Assembly (NCBI GenBank): GCA_028023455.1
Contig: JAQFVV010000150.1
Coordinates: forward strand, 2,489,550-2,553,549
DNA: 64,000 nt
Direction: 5' to 3'
Source of the DNA: Epiperipatus broadwayi
Taxonomy: Eukaryota > Onychophora > Udeonychophora > Euonychophora > Peripatidae
In this document: in pieces, positions 1-11,624 of the stretch
Layout: each line of letters starts with the position of its first letter
How positions within the stretch are numbered: the stretch's first letter is position 1
Notes under the pieces: model-generated
Database searches by the model: none
What the model saw: the letters and a program-made list of their open reading frames with translations, nothing else
Told to the model about the DNA's origin: nothing
Translations under genes and position numbers: made by a program

Positions 1-876
1 AGTTTAATATAAAATCATCTTTCTAGAAAATTTTGTATTGACCATTCATTTTACATATCCAATCCATTGAACATGTTATCACAATAGTGGACTCTTTAGG
101 ATTATATCTAAAAAGAATGAAAAACATTATGACAGGTTTTGTGATCTGGCCACCACATTTTTAAAGTTTAAAGAGTATCCTAAATGAAAATTTCTTTTGT
201 GCCTTTACATCTTATTGATGAAATAAAGACTCACTTTTATACAATAAATGAAGTGATTTAATAACATAATTTACAAGCACAGTTTTTGTTATTAAATTGT
301 TTCTGACATCATCTACTATTTATCAGCTGTAAATTTGAAAATTTCATTGGATTTAACTAGAAATTAATAATGTAATGGATATAAAAGTTATGAAGCTTAA
401 ATCTTTATGTTCTCGTTTCAAAATGTTTTAGATAAGCCTATATAATTGAATGTAGATACTAAGATGGCCATTCTTATCTTTAAAATGTCTCTATCTTGCA
501 TTTGTGTTTGAGAGTACCCTGGATATTCACTATAGCTTTGGTAAGTTAGTAATATGAGAAACATCACATGCTGAAGGCTGATTACCTTTTGTTAAAAATA
601 AATGAAGTAAAATAATAGTTTAAATGCAGCTAAGTTGATTGCAGTAGTTATTTTACCATGAAAAAATAACTCTACATTTTAACATTTTAAAATTAGCAGC
701 AATGCATCTGAGTGTGTGTTGCATAGCAACATCACAGCCTACATTTCTACTAAAACACTATCAAAGTATTTTAACTTAATTAACATTTTCTAGTTCTAAT
801 CACCCAAGATAAAAGTTGCTATAAAAATTTTAATTCACCAAACCTCCCATGATCATTCTTTATGCTTGTACAAGCC
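1..876. other. AT-rich sequence, no gene seen
   Basis: No ORF of note, no RNA gene and no recognisable element. Short homopolymer runs only. The right edge (from about 849) runs into the hairpin end of a family A repeat; a 29-bp unit containing TTCTTTATGCTTGTACAAGC is tandemly doubled at about 850-907. Confidence 0.6.
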
Positions 877-1385
877 TCACATGATTATTCTTTATGCTTG
901 TACAAGCTGTTTCTCCTCTGTGAAAAACAGCTTTTGTTAGCATAAAGAGTGATCATGTGATTTTGGGTGGTTTAATACCACTCCTTCCCAATAGGATTAT
1001 GACATCTGTGTGAATTTGGTTATTAAAGAACCAAAGACACAAAAAGTATGGATCCTGAACTGAGTTCAGATCTAAACAACTACACAAGCTAATGACTTTA
1101 CCTTGAAAACATTATTAGGTTTTCATTTTGGACTTAAAGCTTTATAGTTAGCTAAAAAAGTAAAAGGTAACTGCTGGAGGGTTGCATAAAATTCTAAGAT
1201 TTAGGTGCAATGCTCTCAGATCCAAGGCTCTACACTGATCAAAGCTGCAAGCTAGGAACTAATCAGGAAATATTGGATGAGTAGACACTAGATAGGGATT
1301 TTATGCACAAACCTTCCTACATCCATTGATTACTCTGGCTTGCATTGAGTGGTGCTACTGTATGGAGAGTTTTGCCTCTGTAAAA
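877..1385 (+). repeat. Dispersed repeat family A, copy A1, with hairpin end
   Basis: Shares long stretches with copies near 5.8, 6.8, 9.4, 13.8 and 16.0 kb. Diagnostic blocks are GATCATGTGAT near one end, an internal block with TGCTCTCAGATCCAAGGCTC, a block with CACTAGATAGGGATTTTATG, and an end with GGTGCTACTGTATGGAGAG. At 877-912 and 924-960 it carries an inverted repeat (arms about 36 bp with a few mismatches, 11-bp loop) that would fold as a stem. No ORF. The coding potential and class of the family are unknown; hairpin and inverted pieces suggest a foldback or non-autonomous DNA element, but a SINE cannot be excluded. Confidence 0.65.
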
Positions 1386-2160
1386 TATTTTTTTCTCTTT
1401 GGCTGATAAAAACCTTAAGTTTTTTTAAACATTAATTATTAAATCAAAGATTTATATAACGCACTTTCAATATTAAACATAATCTGAAGATCATCTTTTA
1501 AATGCGCAAGAATAGAACAAACAACAGCTTACTATAAATTAAAAAGTCAAAAAGATAAAGTTTTTTTTCTTTAAATTGATTCAAGAAGAATGCACAATCG
1601 AACCTATATCACATCATGATCTTCGATTTATTAAGCCAACTATAAACACTTTCAAAGATCACTCTTATAAAAATCAAAAGCAGTGCTTAGGCATTACTTT
1701 TTATTTTAAATGACTCAAGGTTTTCCATCTGCAGTAATAACACTTCTCATTCCAGTATGTAAAAGCTGTATAATATGACTAAATCTTGGTGGGCAACTAA
1801 TTTCAAACAATATAAACTTGTTGCATTCATTGAATCTAAGGCCTTGAACAAATCAGTAACAGCAATATGTAAATCATTTTCTTAATCTCAACATTTTCTC
1901 CTAGCAAAAAAAAAAACATGTATGCAATACTTCTTGGTTATTTAACATCAAAGTTAGTCTGGTAACAATTCATCTATAAGTGAAAACTACATATTCAACA
2001 AAATTTCAAAAATGTCTTTAGTAATAAATAACTTGATATTTACCAAATTCTTATGTGTACTCATATATTTTATATTTAATTAAAGATTAAAATATCGATT
2101 ATGAATATTTCACTAGCATTAAGTATTGATATTCCACAATTTTGCCCCAACTTTCATTTC
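1386..2160. other. AT-rich sequence, nothing recognised
   Basis: Only short A/T runs and no ORF beyond chance. No similarity seen to the repeats elsewhere in the window. Confidence 0.5.
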
Positions 2161-2221
2161 TACTACTAATCCCCCCCCCCCCAAATTTTAACATCCCAAC
2201 TAAAAGAAACATTTTTACAAG

Positions 2222-2632
2222 CTTGTATTTAGCTCTTTATCTCCAATTATATCTTACTTATGGATCTGAGTCTTGGACACTTAATGTAGAGATATATGTT
2301 GGGGGGGGGGTAACAAGAAGAGATCAAAAATGCATGGGTAAGAGAACAAACAGGTGTTACTGACCTCATTGAAAAAAATTAAAAAACAGAAATGAAGTTG
2401 GCTTGGACATATTGCTAGAAGAGATGATAATAGATGGACAATTGAAATCTTAAACTGGATTCCAAGAGATTGTAAAAGACCCAGAAAGAGACCACATGAG
2501 ATGGATGGATGAAATAAGAAAGTGTGCAGAGATGATGTGGAGAAGAGAAGCTAAAGATTGGAGAAGTTGAATTGAACTTGGAGAGATCTTCATCCTGCAG
2601 TAGATTAATAATGGTTGATTATGATGATGATC
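2222..2632 (+). pseudogene. RTE-like LINE, 3' terminal fragment (RT C-terminus)
   Basis: The + strand matches, with indels, the reverse complement of the fragment at 29411-29849, so both are copies of one family. Frame pieces read YGSESWTLN, TRRDQK, GHIARRDDNRWTIEILNWIPRDCKRPRKRP and DLHPAVD, which is the pattern of the C-terminal end of RTE-type endonuclease/reverse transcriptase ORFs. It is broken: an oligo-G run (about 2300-2310) and several indels destroy the frame, and everything upstream (endonuclease, RT catalytic core) is missing, as in 5'-truncated LINE insertions. The 3' end is short and closes with a GATTATGATGATGAT tract, matching the known RTE habit of a short 3' UTR and a simple-repeat tail. 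Clade is inferred from motif memory. Confidence 0.75.
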
Positions 2633-4020
2633 TAATTAAAAATTTGTGTAATACGCTAATCATATTTTTTGCTCACAGCCTAACTCATCACTATTTAGGA
2701 TTTGTAATATATAATTACAGTATTCCACTTCATATTACACTACTAGTAACCCATCTACATTCACATCATCAATCACTAGATATCTTATTGCAGTCTTGAA
2801 CAAATGCTCAGTAATGTTATAATTTAACAATTTTAGTTATGATCTGGGTATGTAGGCACATTGGTCTTCTTGCCCAAAGAATGTCATATATTAAAATAAA
2901 GTAACACTTTAATTATCCATCTTGGCATTTAAAGATTGAAATCTAACCTCATATTATTAATATACACAAACATTGCAACAGCAAACAGCTCTTCAGATTA
3001 TTTACTTATTAACTCCCTCAGTAGAACAATGCCATTACTATAGATTTATAACAATCATATTTTTTCTCTTCTTACATTTTATTAAACTTACTATCCTGAA
3101 TTTTAAACACTATAAGCACCCTTGCCTACCCATCTATTTATATTTGACAGTAGGTCAGTGGTTATATATTTAAATAACTAGTTATTAGCTATAGAAGTTA
3201 TCTTTTGGTAATATAGCTATTACATAGTATATAACAAATGCATTAAAACTCACTTCTCATTTATATATAATCCATAAACAGCAATAAAACAATTCATATC
3301 ATTATATTTATGAATCATATTTTTGTTAATTATCCAAAAAATATTAAACATCATTATAAACAGATTATTCCAATGCCAAGAAGAAAAAAGATAAAAAGGG
3401 TGAAACAAAATACTAATAAAACACTAGATATGAGTTTATAATAACTTTATAAATCCATTTATGAATCATAAATGTGGCAACATGTAGAACACATTGATCC
3501 AATATTGACTTTAATTAATATTTTAGATGGTATCTTTTAACTTCTGCAGAAAATTATTATTTTTTAAATGCTTCAACCTCTTTTTTAATTGGAGCACTTC
3601 ATTGTACTCTATTATCTTCCCAATGAAATAATTAACATTGTCCTTCCTTAGGATGTCTTTGAAATAATATGTAAACAGGTTCAAGTTCAGCATCAAACAT
3701 CCTAATATGAATTCTCATTTTGCTCCTTCATATGCTCAAGCCAATAAAGGTGTGATATTACAATAGTGAACTCTATAATATTACATCAATCAAGATGAAG
3801 AATATAATAATTTCTTTGAATACTCCATCATTATATTTTTAATATTTAATGAAACATTCATATAAATGATTTTTTATGCCTTTATAGTATATTTGATAGA
3901 TCTCCGAGTTTTACTTTTGTACAATAATAAGATAAAACAACACTTTTATATACAGAAAACTTGACTGCAGCATGTATTTCACTGTCAATAAATATCCTAT
4001 TTTTAATTTTTTAAAGTCAG
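2633..4020. other. AT-rich sequence, nothing recognised
   Basis: Small open frames (60-75 codons) at 2572-2799 and 2973-3173 are low-complexity and have no recognisable motif; they look like chance. No RNA gene seen. Confidence 0.5.
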
Positions 4021-4025
4021 CAGCA

Positions 4026-4265
4026 GCACATTGGACCTTATGCTGCATCTCAAAACACTGGAGTTTATGCTGCATCTCAACACATTGGACTTTATGTTGC
4101 ATTTCAACACACTGGACTTTGTGCTGCATCTCAACACATTATGCTGCATCTCAACACACTGGACTTTATGCTGCATCTCAACACATACATTGGACTTTGT
4201 GCTGCATCTCAACACATTGAACTTTATGCTGAATGTCAACACATTGGATTTTGTGCTGCATCTCA
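4026..4265 (+). repeat. 27-bp minisatellite, about 9 units
   Basis: Imperfect tandem units of consensus ACATTGGACTTTATGCTGCA followed by TCTCAAC (27 bp), with one shortened unit near 4136-4150 and a 4-bp insertion near 4186. Because 27 is a multiple of three, several frames on both strands stay open and give repeated peptides (for example LHLNTLDFM on + and EMQHKVQCV on -). I read these as a by-product of the repeat rather than a protein. Confidence 0.9.
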
Positions 4266-5767
4266 ACTTCCAAATCCATATTTTTATTCAAAAACCAATC
4301 AAGATATTTCAATTGTCTTACAATTTCGACATGATAACTATCCAATCTAAAGATTGCTAAAAATTGTTTTCCCATCATTGTATAAATTAAACATTAATTA
4401 TTAAACCAATGCCTTTCATTTAAAATTAAAAAAAATAAATTTGTGTTTATTTTTTAATATCTAGATTCAAATTAAAAATTACATCAAATCTGTATTACCT
4501 CTTAATTTCTTATTTATTAACTGTCAACAAACATTCCAAAAATTACAATCATAAAAATGAAAATAATGTTGGAGCAAGAATGCATTCATGGTTAACACCA
4601 CCTTCCATTTCAAATGCCCCAGATTTTTTACTTATGGCAGTAGAACTTCCTTCATTACATCGTATAAAAATTATACTTCACTAGACAACGATAATGACAC
4701 CTGTTCTATTAATTGAATCAAATGCCTTGAAAAAATCAATAAAAGCAATATGGAAATCACTATTCTGTTTCCAATACTTTTCTTGCATTTGTCTGGCAAT
4801 GAAAATTACGTTTCTAGTACACATTGCTTCACTAAAACTACATTAAATCTCTGACAGTCATTCATTTATGACTAAAAGCAATCTAGTCAATAAAATCCAT
4901 AAAAGTATTTTTAAACATTAATTTTTATTAAGTACATGGTAGGCACATAAATACATATAAGGCTTTAACCTTAATACTGTGCACATTGAGTCCTTAATTT
5001 TTGTTGTAGTGAATAACAATGATATTCCAAGATAATTACCGTAATTTTTATTTTTTATTTTTAAAAACTGAAACAACGGAAGCCATCCTTAAAATGCTCT
5101 TATCACAATTTCCTTTAGTCTAGACATTCCTAAAAGGTTCCAATATTTATATACTAATATATTACTTCAATATTGTAAAACTTCTTTAAGTATTTCATCA
5201 GAACCTGGGAGTCTTTTCACTTTTAAGATTATAAAAAATTGTTTCCACATAACTAGATAAGTATTTTTGTTCAAGCTAAATGAGTTGAGAAAATGGATAT
5301 ATTATTAAAAATCATATAATTATTCAAAAGCTAATCAAAATATTTCTTCTATCTATTCAAAATATTACCTTAATAGAGCCATTGCCTGGATGCATTAAGA
5401 TTGCCCTGTTTTCAAGTTCACAGACTGTTTTCAATGCACCAAAAATTAATAAAGATCTAAAATGATAACCCACAAATATCTAAATATTGTTTGCAATTTT
5501 AATTCAGCAATCATTTTTAAGTATTCTTGTCAGTCATTAAAGATTTTTTTTTAAATTTCTATTTTTATTATGAAATTATATATTTAATTTGTTATTGTGA
5601 GAAGCAGAAAATAGTACTTTTTTTTTCTTTTGCTTAAGTCACTAATTATATCATCTTCAGAAAAACAGTTATTATTATTCTTTTCAGTGAACTCAAAAAA
5701 TAAATTAACTTGTACCTCCTTAAGAAAATTTCATGCCACACTAATATGAAAATCAAAACAGGCAAAA
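4266..5767. other. AT-rich sequence, nothing recognised
   Basis: No ORF and no repeat match that I can support. Possible old repeat debris around 4560-4900: phrases such as TTGAATCAAATGCCTTGAAAAAATCAATAA resemble 1825-1860, which suggests a second old dispersed repeat, too decayed to delimit. Confidence 0.45.
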
Positions 5768-6032
5768 TTCTCCATACAGTAGTGCCACTCAGTGCAAGCC
5801 AGAATAATCAATAGATGCCAAAAGGCTTGTGCATAAAATTCCTATCTAGTGCCTACTCATCCAATATCCCCAGACTAGTTTCTAGCTTGTGGCTTTCACC
5901 AGTGAGAAGCTTTGGATCTAAGAGCACTGCAACTGAGTGGGACTATTCAATGGAGAGGTTTTCCTGTTCTACTAACAGTTATGCGCAGGCATAAGAAATG
6001 ATGATCATATGATGTTTAGTGGTCTAACATGA
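5768..6032 (-). repeat. Dispersed repeat family A, copy A2
   Basis: Starts with CTCCATACAGTAGTGCCAC, the reverse of the terminal block of copy A1, and runs through the TAGTGCCTACTCATCCAATAT and CTAGCTTGTGGCTTTCACCAGTGA blocks. It then turns back: ACTGAGTGGGACTATTCAATGGAGA is an imperfect inverted copy of its own start, followed by the GATCATATGATGTTTAGTGG end block. So the copy is a foldback-like arrangement of two ends around a short middle. Confidence 0.65.
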
Positions 6033-6807
6033 AAATCCTGAAAAGATCAAATCAACAACATTCATATTTGGCAGCTATTCAAATTTGGAACTTAAATAAT
6101 AGTTACTTATAAAGAAGGAACATTTTTTTTCTGAATATGATTGGAATAAAACTAAATTGTATAATTAGTAATTTAAAACCAGACTTATATATGACTAGAC
6201 AAGCAAGTGTGTTTCATATGATGTTTGAAAATTTAGTTAGTATTATGAATAGATAACAAAAGTAACAAAAAAGTGTTAATTGAATACTGCCCTGTCTTGT
6301 TTAGTGCAGTGATAGAGTTGTGGATATAGGAGATCAAGTTCTGTGCAATGTGATTCCAGATCTGCTATTTCTGATACTCAAAACTTCTTATAAACTTCTG
6401 AGCAATAAACTATTCATGTATCCTTTTTTGTTGGACTCTAAACTATAAAACAAATATACTATTGAAAAAAAATCAGTAACTAATAGTTATTTAAATCTAT
6501 TCATTATGATTATTTAGTTATTCATTAGTTACTCATTCTTATATAAATGGCTTATAAACATAGCAAACTAAATTATAATTGCTAATCGTGAGCTACAGAG
6601 ATTATTGAATTATTTTCTTGGTCTATTTTTTAATTCTTATCTTAACATCAATTATAAGCTATAAGTTTAAATCAATTAATTTTTATCATAAATCCACTAT
6701 AAAACCACTTATATTAATTAAAAGCTTTTTCTTTTCTTTTTTTTTTTTGAGCATAAAAAATATTTCTTTTAAATTGTGTGAATTAATCATTCCAAATAAT
6801 AGTAGCA
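6033..6807. other. AT-rich sequence, nothing recognised
   Basis: No motif or repeat identified. A 101-codon open frame begins at 6618 but is low-complexity (Ile/Phe/Lys/Ser-rich) and runs into family A repeat copy A3, so I treat it as chance. Confidence 0.5.
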
Positions 6808-7290
6808 ACTCTCTCCATACAGTAGTGCCAGCTACTGCAAGCCTTAGGAATCAATGGTTGTTAGAAAGTTTGTGCATCAAAACCCCTTTCTATAGTTTAT
6901 TCATCCAATATCACCCAGATTAGTTTGTACCTTGTGGCTTTCATCAGTGAAGAGCCTTGGATTTGAGAGCACTGCACCTAGATCTTATAAAATCCCCATC
7001 TAGTGTCCTCTCATCCAATATTCTCAGATTAGTTTCTCATTTGAAGCTTTCATAAGTGAAGAGCCTTAGATTTGAGAGTATTACATCTAGATCATTGGAT
7101 ATAATGCAATCCTTCAGAATCCATTAATCTGAAGATTTTGCATAATAGGCATAAGATAGTGATTATGGTACACAAACCTTCAAGCATCTATCAATTAATA
7201 TGGTTTGGGTGGTATGGAGAGCATTTCTACTGCTTTGAAAGCTTGTGTAAATATAAGAAATGGAGATCGTGTGATGTTTTAGTGATTTCA
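6808..7290 (-). repeat. Dispersed repeat family A, copy A3, with internal duplication
   Basis: Begins CTCTCCATACAGTAGTGCCA and ends near GATCGTGTGATGTTTTAGTG. A stretch of about 105 bp (TTCATCCAATAT...GAGAGCACTGCACCTAGAT) at about 6898-6985 is repeated imperfectly at about 7008-7093, so the middle of the repeat has been tandemly doubled in this copy. Confidence 0.65.
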
Positions 7291-7854
7291 TTCCAAATAA
7301 TGAGATCAAATTTTAAAACATGGCTGAAACAAGACAATTTTAATCTGATTCTTTATGATTCAAGTGAAAGATAGATGTAATATAATATATAATTAAGATA
7401 GCATGCATTCAATAATGAACCGATTCTAAATGAAGAGGTGGGAGGTAATAAATATAAAGATACTGTTTAAGAAAGAGAATATTGTCATGAGCTATTGTTT
7501 AAAAGTTGTAGAAAAGGGATAATTGTGACTTAAAAATTATAACTATGAATTTAGTAAAAAAAGTATAGATGAGAACAAAAATCCTGAAAGATGGCATTAC
7601 TATTAACAAAAAAGGCATGAAATCACCATGTGTGTAAAAGAATTCTACAAAATAATTATATAATAATAAAAATCAAGAAAATAAAATAGTCACTGTAATT
7701 AAAATGCCAAATATTAAAAATATATAGAATATAAAATCTATAGAAATTATCACATCTTAAAGGAAGCAAGTGAAAAAATGGAGAAGTTATTATCAAAGTT
7801 ACATAATTTACCTTGAATAGTTGAAATGTACCAAATATCTGGGAAAAAGAAATA
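7291..7854. other. AT-rich sequence, nothing recognised
   Basis: No ORF or repeat of note; a 70-codon minus-strand frame at 7656-7868 runs across the TIR of the adjacent transposon and is not believable as a gene. Confidence 0.5.
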
Positions 7855-8898
7855 CACCTGGGTCTCATTTTATGCGGATTATTTTAATGCATTTTGAAGT
7901 TATGCGATTCATGTTTCTTCTTAATATCTTTCATATTTCACTATATTTATTAGATATCAAGAAATTTAAATAATTAATAACTTATTTTGACTTGAAATAC
8001 TTTTTTTTTTCAAAAATATAACATTTTATTAGAAGCTAATGTGAATATAGCCTGAAGCTGTATTTAGAAACTTACTTAGACTAATGAGTAAATTATAATA
8101 ATAGATTTATATTTCCATATAAAAATATGGCAATAAATATTCAAAAATTTTAAATTTTTAAAATGTATTTTGTTAAGTATAACAGAAATAAATACTGTAA
8201 ATTTTTAAAATAAATAGTGAAGATTTTATTGATTTTATAAATTGAAAATAATATTTTTAATGATAATGTATAATCTTTTTGTTTTGATCGCAATCTCATT
8301 TTTTTAATAAAGAAACAAAATGTGAACATTTAAAATTTATTTCAATAGTAAAAATCAGTTGTCAACAGAAAACCATTAACACAGCACAAGACTGAAATTG
8401 ACAGTAGTTGTGTAAATGGGATGGAGCAGAATATGGGAAAACTTAGAGAAAATAAAGTGGCTAACAAGTTTCTCTGGGCATAATTGCTGAGAGATTCTTG
8501 ACTTCGTTCAAGAAGAAGCTACATCACATCACATTGACGAATCTGATTTCTTAGCAGTTTACAAATGAACCACATATCGTCAATAGCGATAATGATTAAA
8601 ATACGTATGAAAAATGTAAAATTAAATGCTGTAGTTAATAAAAAAAAGTAAAAAAAGTTTGTCTTGTATCGATTTTTTTCAAATATTTGATATTTTTTAT
8701 TAGTCATACTTTACTTCCTTATTTTTTTAATGCAAATTTTAAAGTAATTTTTCTTTGTTGCTTTGCTTTTATGCGCATTCTTAAAATTACAGACCCTATC
8801 CCCCATTTTTCAAGGTAAGTTAGGTCTATTTTTGTGCAATTTCTTTTAATGTGGGTTTTCTATGGAACCTATCTACTGCATAAAATGAGACCCAGGTC
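7855..8898. mobile_element. 1,044-bp TIR DNA transposon, non-autonomous, TA-flanked
   Basis: The ends are near-perfect terminal inverted repeats of 21 bp: 7855-7875 (CACCTGGGTCTCATTTTATGC) against 8878-8898 read in reverse, differing only at the outermost base. The dinucleotide TA lies immediately outside both ends (7853-7854 and 8899-8900), as expected for a TA target-site duplication of the Tc1/mariner or a related TA-inserting superfamily. No transposase-like ORF exists inside, so it would have depended on an enzyme supplied elsewhere. It contains a LINE-C 3' fragment (8404-8534), so the insertion of that LINE fragment is younger than the transposon copy. Superfamily assignment is inferred from TSD and TIR only. 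Confidence 0.8.
8404..8534 (+). mobile_element. LINE-C 3' UTR fragment inside the TIR transposon
   Basis: Matches the reverse complement of the 3' end of the LINE at 11.6-13.8 kb: blocks AAATGGGATGGAGCAGAAT, AAGTGGCTAACA, GGGCATAATTGCTGAGA, TCTTGACTTCGTTCAAGAAGAAGC, then the ACATCACATCACAT tail. Only the last ~130 bp of the element are present; this is an extreme 5' truncation. Orientation is opposite to the other three copies in the window. Confidence 0.85.
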
Positions 8899-8900
8899 TA

Positions 8901-9109
8901 ATGATATTGGTATTTAAGAAAAGTAAAAAAAAAGAGGTTTTCCAAATGTATAGACATAATACAAAAATCATTAAAAAATTTTTCCAAAAAAATTTTGAAT
9001 TAAAAACAATCAAAATAGCAAATTGCATTTAAAAGTCATTATAATGTAGCAAATTACATGTGAGCAATATTATCTTCAATTTATATATATATATATTAGG
9101 TATCAATGA
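8901..9109. other. AT-rich spacer
   Basis: Homopolymer-rich DNA with a short (TA)n at about 9080-9097. Nothing else seen. Confidence 0.5.
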
Positions 9110-9345
9110 CAATGCCAGATTTTAGGTTATCGCGATTTGTGTCTAATCTAATGGTGTTGGTGAGCTAACTTTCAAATCATATAGTTTTGAGCAATATGCC
9201 ACTACTTGGCAGCATATTATTTAAAAATATATTTTGATTGAATTTTAGAAATAATTCAATTAAAAAGCATTTACAATTAATTAATATAGAAAAAAAGAAC
9301 TATGAAATCTCAATTTCTTGTGATTGTTTAACTAAAACTTTATAT
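9110..9345 (+). repeat. Dispersed repeat family B, copy B1 (uninterrupted)
   Basis: Aligns by eye with 11140-11290 and with 15150-15345 plus 16463-16540. Shared blocks: ATTTAAAAATATATTTTGATTG, TCAATTAAAAAGCATTTACAATTAAT and GAAAAAAAGAACTATGAAATCTCAATTTCT. It has no ORF. This copy reads straight through the point where the 15.3-kb copy is split by a LINE-C/family A block, so it serves as the 'empty site'. Confidence 0.6.
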
Positions 9346-9640
9346 TTAGATCATCACATGATCACCATTTAATATGCCTGCACATGCAGGCTCTTGGTTT
9401 TACAGTTAACCAAATAGGTAAAAGTTGTCTGCTGATGGGTTTAATTAGATCCTAAGATCTAGATGCAGTGCTCTCAAATCCAAGGCTCCTCACTGATGAA
9501 AGAAACAAGCTAGAATCTAGTCTGGGGATTTTGGATAAGTAGGCATTAGATAGAGATTTTATGCACAACCTTCCTGCATCCATTGATTACAAAGGCTTTC
9601 ACATGGTGGCATTGTTGTATGAAGAGTTTGGTTTTATATT
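9346..9640 (+). repeat. Dispersed repeat family A, copy A4
   Basis: Starts TCATCACATGATCACCATT (end block), then CCTAAGATCTAGATGCAGTGCTC, CAAGGCTCCTCACTGATGAA, ATAAGTAGGCATTAGATAGAGATTTTATGCACAAC and the TGTATGAAGAGTTTGG end. It directly adjoins family B copy B1. Confidence 0.65.
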
Positions 9641-10149
9641 TAAAGATTAGGAAACTGAAATTAGATTGTAGAAAGCATTAGATATTGATTAAATCTTTAT
9701 AACATTATCATATCAAGGATATTGTCAAATTCTAGAAAATAACAAGCAGCAAGCAATAACAAAATTAACACTGAAAGAGTTAAAACCAGTTCATTATGAC
9801 TTGAATCACAAACTCCTACTATAATTTCTGTCATTTCTACTCTATATCTATGGCAATATTGAATTGATAATGTTTACCAGATAATATTCAGTATTGCACC
9901 AATATTTGGTAATCACTGACAACTATGATAACTAAATTTTACACTGAATGACAATTAAATAGGTAGAAAAAAAATCTTCTTTTAATGTAGCAAGATTTGA
10001 GAATCAGATGTTGTTGTGTCAATATTAAAATGTCTTATCAAAAAAGTATATCGACATTTAGAACAGAATAGAGATTACTATGTGCTCTTTTAATATGCAA
10101 TCTATGCCATTTTGAATTTCAAATACAACCCAAAACACCATCTGACACA
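9641..10149. other. AT-rich sequence, nothing recognised
   Basis: No ORF, repeat or structural signal that I can support. Confidence 0.5.
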
Positions 10150-10868
10150 TACCTTTGATCAATCTTTATATATTTTACAAAAATGGCACTTACAAGTTAT
10201 AAATTTAAGTGTAATTTTGTAACCTGCATGATTTAATAATGCATGTTAGATTTTATATATTTTAAATATATATGCTTTTTATATGTTAATAGTACTTATG
10301 CTTTTTATAGTCACATGACCCAAGTTCTAAATCTTTTACGTTTTGGCTTTTTTTTTATTATGCAATCTCAGATCTATTTTGCAAAGTTTTGCTTGACCAG
10401 ATTTGTGATTTTTTTAAAAAAAAAACGTAGTGTAATTCATTTTTCCCACCATTTTTTGTTAAGTGCGATTCATATGAATACTTTGTCTTAGCATACGTTA
10501 ATTTTTTTGAGATTTAGTATTATAGTTTTTGATTTATTTCATAGAAAAAATATAATTAATTGTAAAATTAATGTTTTATTTTGACATTTATATATATATA
10601 CCTTCGATCGATCTTTTTATATTTTTACAAAAATGAGGCTTACAAGTTATAAATTTAAATGTTAATTTTGTAACCTGCATGATTTAATAATGCATGTTAG
10701 CTTTTTATATATTTTAAATACCTATGCTTTTTATATGTTAATAATACGTGATGCTTTTTTATAGTCACGTGACCTGTGTTCTAAATCTTTTCCATTTTGG
10801 CTTTTTTTTTATTAAGTGATTTCAGATCTATTTTGCAAAGTTTTGCTTGACCAGATTTCTAAATTTTT
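10150..10868 (+). repeat. Direct duplication, ~260-bp repeat at 451-bp offset
   Basis: 10150-10412 and 10601-10868 are clearly homologous: both start ACCTT(T/C)GATC, pass AACCTGCATGATTTAATAATGCATGTTAG, TATGCTTTTTATATGTTAAT, TTTATAGTCAC(A/G)TGACC, and end AGATCTATTTTGCAAAGTTTTGCTTGACCAGATTT. A third partial copy of the TTCTAAAT...TACGTTTTGGCTTT block follows at about 10855-10890. The open frames that start inside (10243, 10847) are not conserved between the two repeats and are probably chance. Confidence 0.8.
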
Positions 10869-11139
10869 TACGTTTTGGCTTTATTTTTCAAATTAATTCT
10901 AAATTTTTGATTTCTTTGTGTTTGACATTTTTGGTCGTTTTTAAAATTCAAAAAGATGGAGATGCTGTACTAAAAGAGCACCGATTACTAAATGTCACAT
11001 CTATATACCTACATAAACAGATTCATTAAAATTTAAAACCTTACCATTGTTTTTAATTTCATGCTATAAAAACGTAGTGAAAAAAGTTAAAAGGTAAAAG
11101 TTAGGTGCAGAAATGCGTTGTTTTTAATTCTTGGGCCCA

Positions 11140-11290
11140 GGTTTATATTGGTTAAAGGTTAGAAAACAGCCTAAGATAGCACTATATTTTTTAAAAATAC
11201 ACTTTGATTTAAATCCATGACTAATTCATTAAAAAGCATTTAGGGTTAATTAAAATAGAGGTTTTATAGAATTAAATCGAAAACTTGTAA
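11140..11290 (+). repeat. Dispersed repeat family B, copy B2 (partial)
   Basis: Shares TATTTTTTAAAAATACACTTTGATT, CATGACTAATTCATTAAAAAGCATTTAGGGTTAATTAAAATAGA with B1 and B3. It lies some 330 bp from the 3' end of LINE-C copy 1. Confidence 0.55.
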
Positions 11291-11624
11291 AATAAGAGTC
11301 GAAACTTTTAAAATCTTTTTATATGGTTGTGAAAATATTGCTTCATAATTTTGAAAAATGTTACAAAATCTGCCAGATAAAAGGAAAAAAACAAACGCCG
11401 GATAAATGCTAAAAAAGTTTAAAGCAACATCCAATGTCTTTTCAAGAAAGGAGAAATAGAAATTTATAACAATGAATTAACAAATGAAATGGTGTGGATA
11501 GTTGAAGATTGCTTGAAAGTCTGATTTCAAATCCCCTATATTTAAAAATAACTTTTATAAATATTTTTGACAAAATGTCAAAGCTGGTGAACATAACAAA
11601 ATAAATCATAAAATTAAACATAGC

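Noticed and set aside
3911-4378. Possible CRISPR-like or protein repeat array at the 27-bp minisatellite
   Set aside because: Units are contiguous with no spacers, and the genome is clearly animal; an ordinary minisatellite.
6618-6923. 101-codon ORF starting MVYFLILILTSII with a membrane-like N-terminus
   Set aside because: Low-complexity AT-rich sequence that runs into a family A repeat; no motif or conserved partner.
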